Source: Deltaproteobacteria bacterium (GTDB lineage: Bacteria > Desulfobacterota > Syntrophia > Syntrophales > UBA2210). From it: 20,484 nucleotides of DNA. A program made the position numbers and the translations under genes. The DNA lies in contig JAFGSH010000084.1 in the NCBI GenBank assembly GCA_016934695.1, positions 1-20,484 of the forward strand, given 5' to 3'. Within the stretch, counting starts at the first letter, position 1, and every line of letters starts with the position of its first letter. Of the stretch, positions 8,815 through 16,994 are shown piece by piece. The notes under the pieces were generated by a model. That model was not told where the DNA came from and did not search any database. It worked only from the letters and a program-made list of their open reading frames with translations.

Positions 8815-8853
8815 GGTACACTCCCGGAGGCCTTATTTTGCTTCTATGGTACA

Positions 8854-8881
8854 TCTTTATATAAAACCGCAGCGATGTCAA
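8854..8881 (-). promoter_or_regulatory. candidate sigma-70 promoter for hsp20-lon
   Basis: On the minus strand a perfect TTGACA (8876-8881) is followed after 16 bases by TAAAGA (8854-8859), inside an AT-rich TATATAAAG stretch, about 40 bases ahead of the hsp20 start. The -10 match is only partial. No CIRCE element or clear sigma-32 promoter was seen. Confidence 0.4.
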
Positions 8882-9259
8882 CACAGTAAAATATGACGAC
8901 AGCGCCTGTGGATGGTAGAAAGATCTTTCCCCTGGGAATGTCTCGGAAGAAATTTTTCTTAAAGTTTTTGACGGGAGCGGACGATCTTTATCAATAGATA
9001 GTTTCCGGGGGCACCGGGTGATTGACTCAAGAAATATTCGATGATACTTGCAATTAGGATATGGGCGATATTATCGGGGTTAAAAGGGCCATGCAGGCGA
9101 GCATTTTCCATGGATCGAACGGAACCCCGATCGAAGCGGGGATATATAGGAAATAGGGTAAAACCCTCGGTGGACGCGGCGGATTGAGAGTGCCTGCCGA
9201 GCCCCGTTCGGTCCTCCGTTGCGACGGAGCGCAATCGCACGACAGCAGGGAGGCGTCCC
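8882..9259 (+). promoter_or_regulatory. gene-free region with structured leader of the HD-GYP gene
   Basis: No convincing gene lies here. Toward the HD-GYP start the plus strand can fold repeatedly. ATCGGGGTT (9073-9081) is an exact reverse complement of AACCCCGAT (9123-9131). The same CCCCG (9125-9129) can instead pair with CGGGG (9137-9141). AGGGT-AAA-ACCCT forms a stem at 9155-9167. CTCCGT-TGCG-ACGGAG forms a stable tetraloop hairpin at 9214-9229, 30 bases before the start codon. The mutually exclusive pairings look like a leader that could switch, but no known riboswitch class, including the c-di-GMP (GEMM) aptamer, was recognised. Weak promoter-like TTGAC sequences lie at 8968 and 9022. 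Confidence 0.45.
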
Positions 9260-10834
9260 GTGAACAGTACATCTTTCCTTGAGCTGGTCCAAAACGCAGC
9301 GCTGCTCCTGGCGGTGGCCTTCATCTTCGATGTCGTCGCCGTCCGGTGGCGTACGGAACTGGCATTATTCTGGCAGACGCTTGCCGGTCTCGCCCTCGGA
9401 GTGATCGGCATTACGCTGATGCTGACATCATGGACCTTCGTACCGGGGATCATATTCGATACCCGTTCGGTCCTCATCGGGATATCGGGATTCTTCTTCG
9501 GGGTGATCCCCACCGTGATCGCTATGGCGATGACCGCAGCGTTTCGTATCTACCAGGGTGGAGCGGCCACCCTGGTAGGCGTGTGCGTGATCCTCTCTTC
9601 GGGTACGATAGGGATCGCCTGGCGGCACTTTTGCCGGCGTCCCCTGGCGGGAATTCCCTGGCGCGAGCTTTATCTGTTCGGCATGCTGATCCATATCGTC
9701 ATGCTGGCCCTGATGTTCATGCTGCCCTGGGAGACCGCTTTGCGGGTCCTTTCGAATATTACACTCCCGGTCCTGGTCATTTTTCCGGTGGCTACCACTC
9801 TCCTGGGAGTCTTGATGGTCAATCGCCTGCGGCGCGAACTCTCGGAAGAGACGTTGCGTGAGAACGAACAGATTCTGGAAGAGACCCAAGCCATCTCGAA
9901 GATTGGCGGGTGGGTGTATGATATCGGGAAAAACCGCGTCACATGGACGGACGAGGTGTATCGGATCTACGGCGTTTCCAAGGATTTCAATCCCAGTGAT
10001 ATCGAGAAAAGCATGGCATTTTACTCCGAAGAGGATCGAGGCACTATCGAGAAGGCATTCGAGAATGCCGTTCGAAACGGTGAATCGTATGATCTCCAGT
10101 TGCAGTTCACATCCGCCGACGGCACGCGCAAGTGGGTGCGGACGATAGGAAATCCGGTCCGCAACGGGGGCACGGTCGTCAAGGTGATCGGCAATATGAT
10201 GGACATCACCGAACGGAAAGAGGCGGAGGAAGCCCTTCTCGATACGACGGAACGGCTGAGCAAGTCTCTGGACGGCACAGTCCAGGCCATCTCCATGGTC
10301 GTGGAAGCGAGAGATCCTTACACGGCCGGTCATCAGAGACGGTCGGCCGATCTGGCACGGGCGATGGCCGAGGAGATGGGATTTCCATCAGACCGCGTCG
10401 AATTCATCCGCATGGCCGCCAGTATCCATGACATCGGAAAGATCGCAATCCCGGCCGAGATACTGAGCAAGCCGGCGAAACTGACGGAAATAGAGTTCAG
10501 CCTGGTCAAGGCCCATCCCGTGACCGGTCATGATATCCTCAGGGATATCGATTTTTTCTGGCCTATTGCCGATGTTGTCCTCCAGCATCATGAGAGGATG
10601 AACGGGTCCGGTTATCCCCATGGACTCAAGGGGGACGAGATTCTCCCCGAGGCGCGGATCCTGGCCGTGGCCGATGTGATAGAGGCTATACTGTCTCATC
10701 GCCCGTACCGCTCGGCCCTTGGTCTCGACGCTGCCCTGGAAGAGATCTCGGAAAACAGGGGCGTCCTCTATGACCCGGAGGCCGTGGATACCTGTCTGAA
10801 ACTCTTTCAAGAGAAGAATTTCCGCTTTCAGTGA
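9260..10834 (+). CDS. membrane 5TM-LytS/PAS/HD-GYP domain protein, probable c-di-GMP phosphodiesterase
   Basis: Inner-membrane sensor, 524 residues. The N-terminal third (about 10-190) holds roughly six hydrophobic helices and matches the 5TM-5TMR_LYT sensor type ('PGIIFDTRS' at 62-70, 'AAFRIYQGG' at 93-101). A PAS domain follows (about 205-320, ending 'GNMMDITERKEAEEA'). The HD-GYP domain covers about 335-520 with H357, H390-D391 ('IHDIGKIAIP'), H419, H443-H444, the diagnostic 'GSGYP' (449-453) and D472. All expected metal ligands appear present, so it should hydrolyse c-di-GMP, controlling surface attachment or motility in response to an unknown membrane or PAS signal. The GTG start has GGGAGG seven bases upstream. 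It is a single-gene unit, divergent from hsp20 and convergent with the liv genes. Confidence 0.93.
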   Translation: MNSTSFLELVQNAALLLAVAFIFDVVAVRWRTELALFWQTLAGLALGVIGITLMLTSWTFVPGIIFDTRSVLIGISGFFFGVIPTVIAMAMTAAFRIYQGGAATLVGVCVILSSGTIGIAWRHFCRRPLAGIPWRELYLFGMLIHIVMLALMFMLPWETALRVLSNITLPVLVIFPVATTLLGVLMVNRLRRELSEETLRENEQILEETQAISKIGGWVYDIGKNRVTWTDEVYRIYGVSKDFNPSDIEKSMAFYSEEDRGTIEKAFENAVRNGESYDLQLQFTSADGTRKWVRTIGNPVRNGGTVVKVIGNMMDITERKEAEEALLDTTERLSKSLDGTVQAISMVVEARDPYTAGHQRRSADLARAMAEEMGFPSDRVEFIRMAASIHDIGKIAIPAEILSKPAKLTEIEFSLVKAHPVTGHDILRDIDFFWPIADVVLQHHERMNGSGYPHGLKGDEILPEARILAVADVIEAILSHRPYRSALGLDAALEEISENRGVLYDPEAVDTCLKLFQEKNFRFQ

Positions 10835-10865
10835 GTCTTTTGTCTCTGCGTGCGGGGGGAGAGGG

Positions 10866-11615
10866 TCAGGCAGGGGGAGACCATCCCTTCTTCAGGGCTG
10901 CCCCTCCCAGATAGGCTTCCTGGATTTTCGTGTTGGATTTCAGTTCGGAAGAGCTGCCGCTCGTGGAGATGCGGCCGGTTTCGAGGACGTAGCCCGTGCG
11001 TGCGATCTCCAGGGCCTTGTGGGCGTTTTGTTCCACCAGGAGGATGGAGGTGCCCTGGCGGTTGATCTCCCGGATGATGTCGAAGATCTGTTTGACGAGG
11101 ATCGGCGCAAGTCCCAGGGAAGGTTCGTCCAGGAGGAGAAGACGCGGGGAACTCATCAGCGCCCGCCCGATGGCGAGCATCTGCTGTTCGCCGCCCGAAA
11201 GCGTTCCCGAGAGCTGTCGTCTACGCTCTTTCAGGATGGGAAAGAGGGAGAATACCCGTTCCTTCGCCTGCGCCGCTTCGGTCTTGTGTTCCTGCCTCGT
11301 GTAGGCCCCCAGATTGAGGTTCTCCTCCACGGTGAGGGTGGAAAAGACCTTTCGCCCCTCCGGTGACTGGGAGATCCCACGCAGGACGATTTCGTAAGGG
11401 GGGACCCCGTTCAGGATCTCCTTCTTGAAGGAGATCCGACCGGATCGAATGGGCAGGAGACCCGATATGGCGTTCAAAAGAGTGGTTTTCCCGGCACCGT
11501 TCGCCCCCAGGACCGTTGCGATCTCACCTTCCTCGAGATAGAGGGAGATCCCCTTCAGCGCCTCTACCGATCCGTACCATACCTGCATGTCCTCTACAAC
11601 AAGCAGCGGTGCCAT
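10866..11615 (-). CDS. livF: branched-chain amino acid-type ABC transporter ATP-binding protein LivF
   Basis: One of two ATPases that drive the LivHM permease, on the cytoplasmic face; 249 residues. Walker A is 'GANGAGKTT' (37-45), the ABC signature 'LSGGEQQ' (139-145), Walker B 'LLLLDEP' (159-165). The switch position reads 'LLVEQN' with Gln in place of the usual His, which is normal for LivF. The ATG at 11615 has GAGGAGG seven bases upstream and lies 2 bases after the livG stop; longer in-frame readings would lie inside livG. It is the last gene of livKHMGF. The tail after residue 238 ('AALKKGWSPPA') is slightly longer than usual. Substrates of such importers range from Leu/Ile/Val to urea, amides and aromatic acids. 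Confidence 0.95.
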   Translation of the reverse strand: MAPLLVVEDMQVWYGSVEALKGISLYLEEGEIATVLGANGAGKTTLLNAISGLLPIRSGRISFKKEILNGVPPYEIVLRGISQSPEGRKVFSTLTVEENLNLGAYTRQEHKTEAAQAKERVFSLFPILKERRRQLSGTLSGGEQQMLAIGRALMSSPRLLLLDEPSLGLAPILVKQIFDIIREINRQGTSILLVEQNAHKALEIARTGYVLETGRISTSGSSSELKSNTKIQEAYLGGAALKKGWSPPA

Positions 11616-11617
11616 GG

Positions 11618-12421
11618 CTATGCCTCCTCGTCGTCGGTGCCGAGGTATGCCTCGATGACACGGGAGTTGTGGTAGATAGCCTCCGGAGTCCCCTCGGCGA
11701 TCTTCTGCCCCCCGTCCATGACGGTCACCCAGTCCGATATCCCCATGACCACATTCATGTCGTGCTCGATGAGAAGGATGGTCACGTTCTCCCGGCGGAT
11801 GAGGTCTTTCAGAAAGGCCATGAGATCTTCCGTCTCCCGGGTGTTCAGGCCGCTGCTCGGCTCGTCCAGAACCAGCAGGATCGGTTCCGTGGCAAGGGCG
11901 CGGGCGATCTCCAGCATGCGCTGACTGCCATAGGCAATATTTCTTGCCAGTTCGTTTTGCGCCTCCTGAAGCCTCACGTGGCGGAGACGGGATTCGGCGA
12001 TCACGAGGGCGCGCTTCTCCTCGTTCTTCTGGCGGGCCGTTCGAAACAACGAGGCCCACAGCCCCGCGGAGGCCCGGCAGTGCTGGCCGGCCATGACGTT
12101 TTCCAGGCAGGTCATGGTTGGAAAGAGGCGGATATTCTGAAAGGTCCGGGCGATCCCCTTGGCCACGATCTGGTGAGGTTTCTTTCCGGTGATGTCCTCG
12201 CTGTTGAATATGATTTTTCCCCCTTCGGGCCGGTAGATGCCGGTGACGGCATTGAACACGGTCGTTTTCCCCGCGCCGTTGGGGCCGATGAGGCTTGAGA
12301 TCTCCCCTTCGTGAACCGTCAGGTCAAGGCCGCTCACGGCGGTCAGGCCGCCGAAGATCTTGGTCAGCTCCCTGGTTTCCAGAATGATTCTGGTATAGTC
12401 TCGCCGGTTCGTTTCAGGCAT
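11618..12421 (-). CDS. livG: branched-chain amino acid-type ABC transporter ATP-binding protein LivG
   Basis: Second ATPase of the importer, 267 residues. Walker A 'GPNGAGKTT' (46-54), Walker B 'LLVLDEP' (182-188) and switch H220 in 'IEHDMNVVMG' are intact; 'ARTFQNIRLFPTMT' near 91-104 is typical LivG. The signature region reads 'IAYGSQRMLEIARAL' instead of the common 'LAYGQQR', a Gln-to-Ser change that probably does not abolish activity. The ATG at 12421 overlaps the end of livM by 8 bases and has GAGGGGG upstream, so the two are translationally coupled; an in-frame start at 12469 would lie within livM and is less likely. Confidence 0.95.
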   Translation of the reverse strand: MPETNRRDYTRIILETRELTKIFGGLTAVSGLDLTVHEGEISSLIGPNGAGKTTVFNAVTGIYRPEGGKIIFNSEDITGKKPHQIVAKGIARTFQNIRLFPTMTCLENVMAGQHCRASAGLWASLFRTARQKNEEKRALVIAESRLRHVRLQEAQNELARNIAYGSQRMLEIARALATEPILLVLDEPSSGLNTRETEDLMAFLKDLIRRENVTILLIEHDMNVVMGISDWVTVMDGGQKIAEGTPEAIYHNSRVIEAYLGTDDEEA

Positions 12422-13415
12422 CGTTCCCCCTCGCTTTCGCCAGGAGCGCCGTGAAGGACGGCCCGCCACGCTTCCGCGGCCAGACGCCTCCGGGCCGGAA
12501 CATCATCATGAGGATCATCACCGTTCCGAAGACGAGCATCCGGTACATGGCGAAGGGCCTGAAGATCTCGGGGAAGAGGCTGATGAAAGCGGCGCCGATG
12601 ATGACCCCCGGGATGGAGCCCATTCCTCCGATCAGGACGATGCAGAACATGAGACAGGATTCCCAGAAGGTAAAACTTTCAGGGGAGACGCACATCAGCT
12701 TGCAGGCGTAGATGTTTCCGGCCACGCCGGCAAGGGCCGCTCCCAGGACGAATGCGAGGAGCTTGTAGTATCTGACGTTGATCCCCGTGGCCCCGGCCGC
12801 CGTTTCATCCTCACGGATATAGTTCCAGGCCCGTCCGATCCGGGACTTCTGCAACCGCAGGAGTCCGGCGACGGTGATCCCCACCACCAGCCATATGAAG
12901 AAGTAGAATTCGATGGAAGAGTCGATAACGAAGAACGTGCCGACGGCGGGAAAATCGATCCCGAAGACGCCGTTGGGCCCTCCCGTCAGGTCGAAGGGAT
13001 TGTTGATCAGGGCGAGGCGTACGATCTCTCCCATGCCGATGGTGACGATGCACAGATAATCGCCCCTGAGGTGGATGATGGGCGAGCAGACGACAAAGGC
13101 GAAGAGCGCCGCCGCCACGGCGCTTACCGGCAGGAGGAGCAGAACGGGAATCCCGAATTTCGTGTTGAGTATGGCCGTAGTGTAGGCGCCGATGGCATAG
13201 AATCCGGCGTGACCCAGGTCGAAGAGGCCTACCTCGCCGAGGACGATGTTGAGACTCAAGCCCAGGAGGGCGTAGATGCCGAAGAAGAAGGCGATATCGA
13301 TGAAATAATTGCTTGCGAGAAAGGGATACAGGATGAATATCCCGAGGATGATAATGAGCGCGTTCTGCCCGGAGCCGAAAAACCGTGTAACGTTGGTTTG
13401 GTTTTCATTCTCCAT
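12414..13415 (-). CDS. livM: branched-chain amino acid-type ABC transporter permease LivM
   Basis: Inner-membrane permease subunit, 333 residues, with about eight to ten hydrophobic helices. Family motifs are 'LNIVLGEVGLFDLGHAGFYA' (55-74) and 'LTGGPNGV' (143-150). A cytoplasmic loop with 'IREDETAAGATGIN' marks the ATPase-coupling region. The start lies 3 bases after the livH stop with AAGGTG as ribosome-binding site, and the end overlaps livG by 8 bases. With LivH it forms the translocation channel for the ligand delivered by the periplasmic binding protein. Confidence 0.95.
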   Translation of the reverse strand: MENENQTNVTRFFGSGQNALIIILGIFILYPFLASNYFIDIAFFFGIYALLGLSLNIVLGEVGLFDLGHAGFYAIGAYTTAILNTKFGIPVLLLLPVSAVAAALFAFVVCSPIIHLRGDYLCIVTIGMGEIVRLALINNPFDLTGGPNGVFGIDFPAVGTFFVIDSSIEFYFFIWLVVGITVAGLLRLQKSRIGRAWNYIREDETAAGATGINVRYYKLLAFVLGAALAGVAGNIYACKLMCVSPESFTFWESCLMFCIVLIGGMGSIPGVIIGAAFISLFPEIFRPFAMYRMLVFGTVMILMMMFRPGGVWPRKRGGPSFTALLAKARGNDA

Positions 13416-13418
13416 GGG

Positions 13419-14330
13419 CTACACCTTTTCAGCCGTTTTCTCGCCGAAGAGGCCGGTCGGTCTGAATATCAGGACCAGGATCAGGATCAGAAAGACGAAG
13501 ACGTTTTTCCAGGCCTCCGATATGTAGACGGCGCCGAACATCTCCAGGATGCCCAGGATGAGGCCACCGAGCATGGCCCCGGGGAGGTTTCCGATTCCGC
13601 CGAGGATGGTCGCCGTAAACGCCTTCAAGCCGTAGTTCCATCCCATGGTGAAGCTGATCTGCCGGTAGTACATCCCCACCATGACGCCGGTGATGGCCCC
13701 TAGGGCGGGCCCCAGCGTGAATATGAAGAATATGACCTTGTTGAAGTTGATCCCCATGAGGGAGGCCGTATCCCGGTCGAGGGCGGTCGCCCTGACGGCC
13801 GCGCCGAAGAGGGTCTTCTGTATGATGTAGTACAGGATGCCCATGAGGACGAAGGAGAGGATCAAAATCACCAGCTGGAGCAGGGTGATGTGAATGCCGC
13901 CCAGGTGGAGGTGGATGTTCGGGATGAGCTCGGCGGGGTAGGCCTGGTACCGGGGACCCCAGATGACCATGATGGTGTTCTGCAGAAAGATGGATGCCCC
14001 CAGGGCGGAGACCACGGCCGGGAGACGGCCCGCCGGGTAGATGGGGCGGTATGCCGCGCGTTCGACGGCGATACCGACCATGGCGAGGCAGAGCGCGGCG
14101 ATCATCAGTGCTACTCCCACCATCCCCCATGCGCCGAAGTGGGTTGTCAGAAAGGCGGAGGCAAAGACCAGGACCGTGTAGCCGATGTAGGATCCGAGGG
14201 CGAAAAAATCTCCGTGGGCGAAGTTGATCAGCTTGAGGATGCCGTAGACCATCGAGTATCCGAGGGCGATGAGGGCGTAAAAAGAGCCGATCGTGAGTCC
14301 GTTGATGAGCTGTTCTATGAAAACTTCCAT
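13419..14330 (-). CDS. livH: branched-chain amino acid-type ABC transporter permease LivH
   Basis: Inner-membrane permease subunit, 303 residues, about eight hydrophobic helices. The N-terminal signature 'GYSMVYGILKLINFAHGDFF' (24-43) is diagnostic of LivH. 'GGIGNLPGAMLGGLILG' near the C-terminus is the usual end motif. The ribosome-binding site before 14330 is weak (AGGAAAG, distant), which may lower permease expression relative to the binding protein. It follows the binding-protein gene after a 130-base spacer that contains a strong hairpin, and is followed by livM after 3 bases. Confidence 0.95.
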   Translation of the reverse strand: MEVFIEQLINGLTIGSFYALIALGYSMVYGILKLINFAHGDFFALGSYIGYTVLVFASAFLTTHFGAWGMVGVALMIAALCLAMVGIAVERAAYRPIYPAGRLPAVVSALGASIFLQNTIMVIWGPRYQAYPAELIPNIHLHLGGIHITLLQLVILILSFVLMGILYYIIQKTLFGAAVRATALDRDTASLMGINFNKVIFFIFTLGPALGAITGVMVGMYYRQISFTMGWNYGLKAFTATILGGIGNLPGAMLGGLILGILEMFGAVYISEAWKNVFVFLILILVLIFRPTGLFGEKTAEKV

Positions 14331-14402
14331 CTATTTCAAATCTTTCCTGCCCCTCCGACGGTCTGTCGATGGTTGCGACGGTCGGCCCCCCTGCTGATGT
14401 AT

Positions 14403-14438
14403 CGTGCCGCATCCGGGAGTGAATCCGAATGCGGCACG
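14403..14438 (-). promoter_or_regulatory. strong intergenic hairpin between livK and livH
   Basis: CGTGCCGCAT (14403-14412) and ATGCGGCACG (14429-14438) are exact reverse complements, and inside them CGG can pair with CCG, giving a stem of about 13 pairs with one mismatch. No T-run follows on the minus strand, so it looks less like a full terminator than like an attenuator or an mRNA-stabilising element that would leave more livK message than livHMGF message. It could instead be a partial terminator. Confidence 0.6.
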
Positions 14439-14460
14439 GTCAGAACGACCTCTTCCCCGA

Positions 14461-15612
14461 TTATTTCGAAACGACGATATGCCCTTCGTCGTCAACAACG
14501 TAGAGGTAGAACGGCACCCCTTCCCGGTCTCCCTGTTCGGTAAAACCGATGGGGCCCGTTATCCCGGGTACGCCGTCGACCTTGTCGCGTAGATAGTCGG
14601 CAAGGACATCGGCATTTGTCGAGCCGGTCTTATCGACGGCATAGGCGATGATGTTCAGGGCGTCCGCAGCGTAGATGGGCCAGGGACTGGAGGGGATCTC
14701 ACCGAACTTGTCCTTGTAGGCCTTCAGGAATTCCTTGGCTTCGGGGTAGGGGAGATCGGCGGGAAGGGGCTCGTTGGTCATGAAGCATCCCTTCGCGGTA
14801 TTCAGGCCGGCGATCTTCACAAACTCGTCGTTGATCGCCGCATTCCCGCCCACAAAGGGACAGGTGACCCCGATGTCGCGGGCCTGGCTGACCAGAAGCG
14901 CCGCTTCGGCGTAGTAGCCGGTGAAGTACCAGACCTCGGGTTTCGTCTCGCGCAGCTTGGTAAGGGGAACGCGAAAATCCTTTTCGCCGGGGGTGATCGC
15001 GTCGTAATAGACGATCTCGACCTTCCCGGTATCGACCATCCCCTTGAGAGCCCGCTTTGTGTCCTCGGCCAACCCCTTTCCGAAGGCCGTGTTGTCATGC
15101 ATGATGGCGATCCGCTTCGCGTTGAATTTCGCGGGAATGGCCTTCGCGAAGAAGGCCCCCTGCGAATCGTCACGTCCGCAGGTACGGAAGAAATACTTGA
15201 AATTCCGTTGCGTCAAACGTACCGCCGTGACGCCGTACCCGATGTTGACCTTCTTGAACTTTTCGTAAATGTTCGATGCCGGCTCGCAGATCGATGAACC
15301 GTATGTTGAGACGGCCGCCACCACATCCTTCTGCCCCACCAGTTTCTGTGCAGCCAGGGCGCCTGTCTTGGGCTCTCCCGCATCATCGACGACCCGGAGC
15401 TCGACCATCCGTCCGCCGAGTATTCCGCCCTTCTGATTGATCAACTGGGCGGCTATCTCACACGATTGTTTAGCCATTTCACCTTCGTAAGCCCAGGGTC
15501 CCGTTATCGGTCCCTGCAGGCCGATGACGACGGGTTCGGCCGCCACAACCGTAAAGGGCATGCCGATACAAGCCAGCGCGCTGATAACCACCAACAGTTT
15601 TGAAATCTTCAT
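14461..15612 (-). CDS. livK: periplasmic substrate-binding protein of a Liv-type ABC transporter
   Basis: Solute receptor of the importer, 383 residues. A Sec signal peptide (positive start, hydrophobic 6-20, likely cut after A25 in 'VVAA-EPVV') directs it to the periplasm. The mature protein begins 'VVIGLQGPITGPWAYEGEMA' and shows the type-I periplasmic-binding fold: 'GGILGGRMVELRVVDD', 'AVSTYGSSICEPASNIYEK' and 'IAIMHDNTAFGKGLAED'. The ligand cannot be read; the LivK label refers to the family, and amides, aromatic acids or amino acids are all possible. AAGGAGAA lies 7 bases before the ATG. It is first in the operon, directly behind a strong promoter. Confidence 0.93.
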   Translation of the reverse strand: MKISKLLVVISALACIGMPFTVVAAEPVVIGLQGPITGPWAYEGEMAKQSCEIAAQLINQKGGILGGRMVELRVVDDAGEPKTGALAAQKLVGQKDVVAAVSTYGSSICEPASNIYEKFKKVNIGYGVTAVRLTQRNFKYFFRTCGRDDSQGAFFAKAIPAKFNAKRIAIMHDNTAFGKGLAEDTKRALKGMVDTGKVEIVYYDAITPGEKDFRVPLTKLRETKPEVWYFTGYYAEAALLVSQARDIGVTCPFVGGNAAINDEFVKIAGLNTAKGCFMTNEPLPADLPYPEAKEFLKAYKDKFGEIPSSPWPIYAADALNIIAYAVDKTGSTNADVLADYLRDKVDGVPGITGPIGFTEQGDREGVPFYLYVVDDEGHIVVSK

Positions 15613-15710
15613 CGATCGTTCTCCTTTACTCTATTGGTTACGGTATATGAGACAAAGACACACGTCCCTCTGAAAGGGCTGCAGCGGGTCACAACCGGTC
15701 AGCGGGCCGG

Positions 15711-15740
15711 AGTATATAGACAGTGGCGTTTTCCTGTCAA
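15711..15740 (-). promoter_or_regulatory. sigma-70-type promoter for livKHMGF
   Basis: On the minus strand perfect TTGACA (15735-15740) precedes TATACT (15711-15716) by 18 bases; a shifted TATATA gives 16 bases. Transcription would start near 15704, leaving a leader of about 90 bases before livK. The leader has only a small CCCT/AGGG hairpin and no recognised riboswitch. Confidence 0.7.
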
Positions 15741-15804
15741 GAATAAAGTAATTCTCAATGCCCTGTCGTGATCGAGGACCCGGGCCGCCCTTACGGTCGT
15801 TCCG

Positions 15805-16302
15805 TCAGTCAGCCAGCCACTTGTACATGACCAGGGCGTCCACCGGCCCCTCTTTGCTGTGTATGAACGCCTTGGGCAGGCGGCCGACGATATCGAATCC
15901 CAGCCGCTGCCAGAGCCGTATGGCTCCCCGGTTCGTCGACACGACCAGGTTGAACTGCATGGCCTTGTAGCCGAGCTCGACTGCCGCCTTCTGGGAATGC
16001 TCGCACATGGAAGTCGCCAGGCCTTTTCCCCGGGCCCGTGCCGGGACCATGTACCCGCAGTTGCAGACGTGCCCGCCCAGGCCCGGCTGGTTTCTTTTGA
16101 GGTAGTAGGTTCCGAGGATGGTGCTGGCCTCTTCGATGACGAAGGTCTTGTGCGGCTGCGTCATCCAGATCTGGAAGGCCTCCTCTTTCGTCGTCCGGGG
16201 ATCATACGCGTATGTCTCGCCGGCGGACACGATCTCGTGAAAAATCGGCCAGATATCCTTAAAATCCTGTGCCGTTGCCTCTCTGATATTCACGGGGAAC
16301 AT
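15805..16302 (-). CDS. GNAT-family N-acetyltransferase
   Basis: Acetyl-CoA-dependent N-acetyltransferase, cytoplasmic, 165 residues from the ATG at 16302; a GTG at 16311 would add three residues and has no better ribosome-binding site, so the start is uncertain by 9 bases. Acetyl-CoA motif A is R89-x-x-G92-x-G94 ('ARARGKGLATSMCEH'), preceded by the strand 'HVCNCGYMVP'; 'NRGAIRLWQRLGFDIVGRLP' (124-143) is the C-terminal motif B. 'GETYAYDPRTT' near 29-38 and 'GTYYLKRNQPGLGGHV' near 64-79 place it in a common uncharacterised GNAT subgroup related to phosphinothricin and amino-acid acetyltransferases. The substrate is unknown. The 3' end abuts the liv promoter region. Confidence 0.9.
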   Translation of the reverse strand: MFPVNIREATAQDFKDIWPIFHEIVSAGETYAYDPRTTKEEAFQIWMTQPHKTFVIEEASTILGTYYLKRNQPGLGGHVCNCGYMVPARARGKGLATSMCEHSQKAAVELGYKAMQFNLVVSTNRGAIRLWQRLGFDIVGRLPKAFIHSKEGPVDALVMYKWLAD

Positions 16303-16336
16303 GATTCTCACGATCTTTGATGCGACGGGTATTGCC

Positions 16337-16411
16337 GTGAGAAACCGTCAGGAATTCTGATGGCGCAGTCAACTGAGGCCTGCGAAACTGACAGCGGATT
16401 GACGGTCTCAC
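16337..16411. repeat. long-range inverted repeat between the Yip1-like gene and the GNAT gene
   Basis: GTGAGAAACCGTCA (16337-16350) and TGACGGTCTCAC (16400-16411) are reverse complements apart from a two-base bulge, separated by 49 bases, in the 119-base gap between the Yip1-like gene and the GNAT gene. It may be a folded mRNA end or a pair of protein-binding half sites. No T-run is present. Confidence 0.4.
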
Positions 16412-16421
16412 AGCGGTTCCT

Positions 16422-16955
16422 TTACGCCGGTTGCGGCGCACCGCCGAAGATGGCGAAAAAGGACCCGATAATCACTATCTGGATAGCCCAGCCGATCAGG
16501 CACACACCGACCGCCCGCAAGGTGGTGGTGTAATCGAGCGCCTGCCTGACCGCGATCACCATAGCAACCAGCATCCAGATAGAGGCCACGAGAAAGACCG
16601 CCTGTCCAAGGCCGGGGATAAACCCCACCACGCGGATCAGGCCCGGAGAGCTCGAAAAGCCGATCGTCCGCAGCAGTTCGCCGGGATCCGAATGGGTCTG
16701 CGGTTCCGGGAGGAGTTTTGTGCCGATGAGGTATGTGAGCCAGGCCCAGAGATACCACCCCGCAAGGGCCGCGACCGTTCCGATCACAATCCCGCCGAAC
16801 CCTCCCGTCCTGAAGCTCCCGATGCCGGCCGCCAGGCTGGAGAGGACGACCACCGCCATCGCCTGTCCCATCGCCCCCTTGTCGGCCTCAACTTCCTCAT
16901 ACAGATGGACATCCAGCTTGGCAGCGCGAATGATGCGATTCTGAAAAGTGCTCAT
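16422..16955 (-). CDS. Yip1-domain integral membrane protein
   Basis: Polytopic inner-membrane protein of unknown function, 177 residues. The start at 16955 is fixed by AGGAGGG three bases upstream; the longer in-frame reading upstream is not needed. A soluble N-terminus (1-30, 'FQNRIIRAAKLDVHLYEEVEAD') is followed by five hydrophobic segments at about 31-46, 52-78, 104-117, 118-137 and 147-170. This layout, including the 'AWLTYLIGTKLLPEPQT' loop and a 'FIPGLGQAVFLVASIWMLVAMVIAVRQAL' type core spanning 112-140, matches the bacterial Yip1 family. No enzymatic motif is seen. Neighbouring genes do not explain it. Confidence 0.82.
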   Translation of the reverse strand: MSTFQNRIIRAAKLDVHLYEEVEADKGAMGQAMAVVVLSSLAAGIGSFRTGGFGGIVIGTVAALAGWYLWAWLTYLIGTKLLPEPQTHSDPGELLRTIGFSSSPGLIRVVGFIPGLGQAVFLVASIWMLVAMVIAVRQALDYTTTLRAVGVCLIGWAIQIVIIGSFFAIFGGAPQPA

Positions 16956-16994
16956 GATCCCTCCTGAGATATCCTGTGTTGCCTGTCTATATAA

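Noticed and set aside
8882..9259. c-di-GMP (GEMM) riboswitch ahead of the HD-GYP gene
   Set aside because: The conserved GEMM core segments, such as GCAAA with the tetraloop receptor, are not present.
8959..9513. 184-residue minus-strand frame between hsp20 and the HD-GYP gene
   Set aside because: It runs through the structured leader and the HD-GYP start, with no homology or translation signal.
9428..10333. 301-residue minus-strand frame antisense to the HD-GYP gene
   Set aside because: Its composition mirrors the real gene's codon pattern; no recognisable domain.
11616..12059. LivF extension giving a 397-residue protein
   Set aside because: The extra part is an out-of-frame reading of livG, rich in Arg/Pro/His; the LivF fold starts at 11615.
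13429..14412. 327-residue frame overlapping livH
   Set aside because: Same-strand shifted reading of livH with low-complexity Arg/His/Pro composition.
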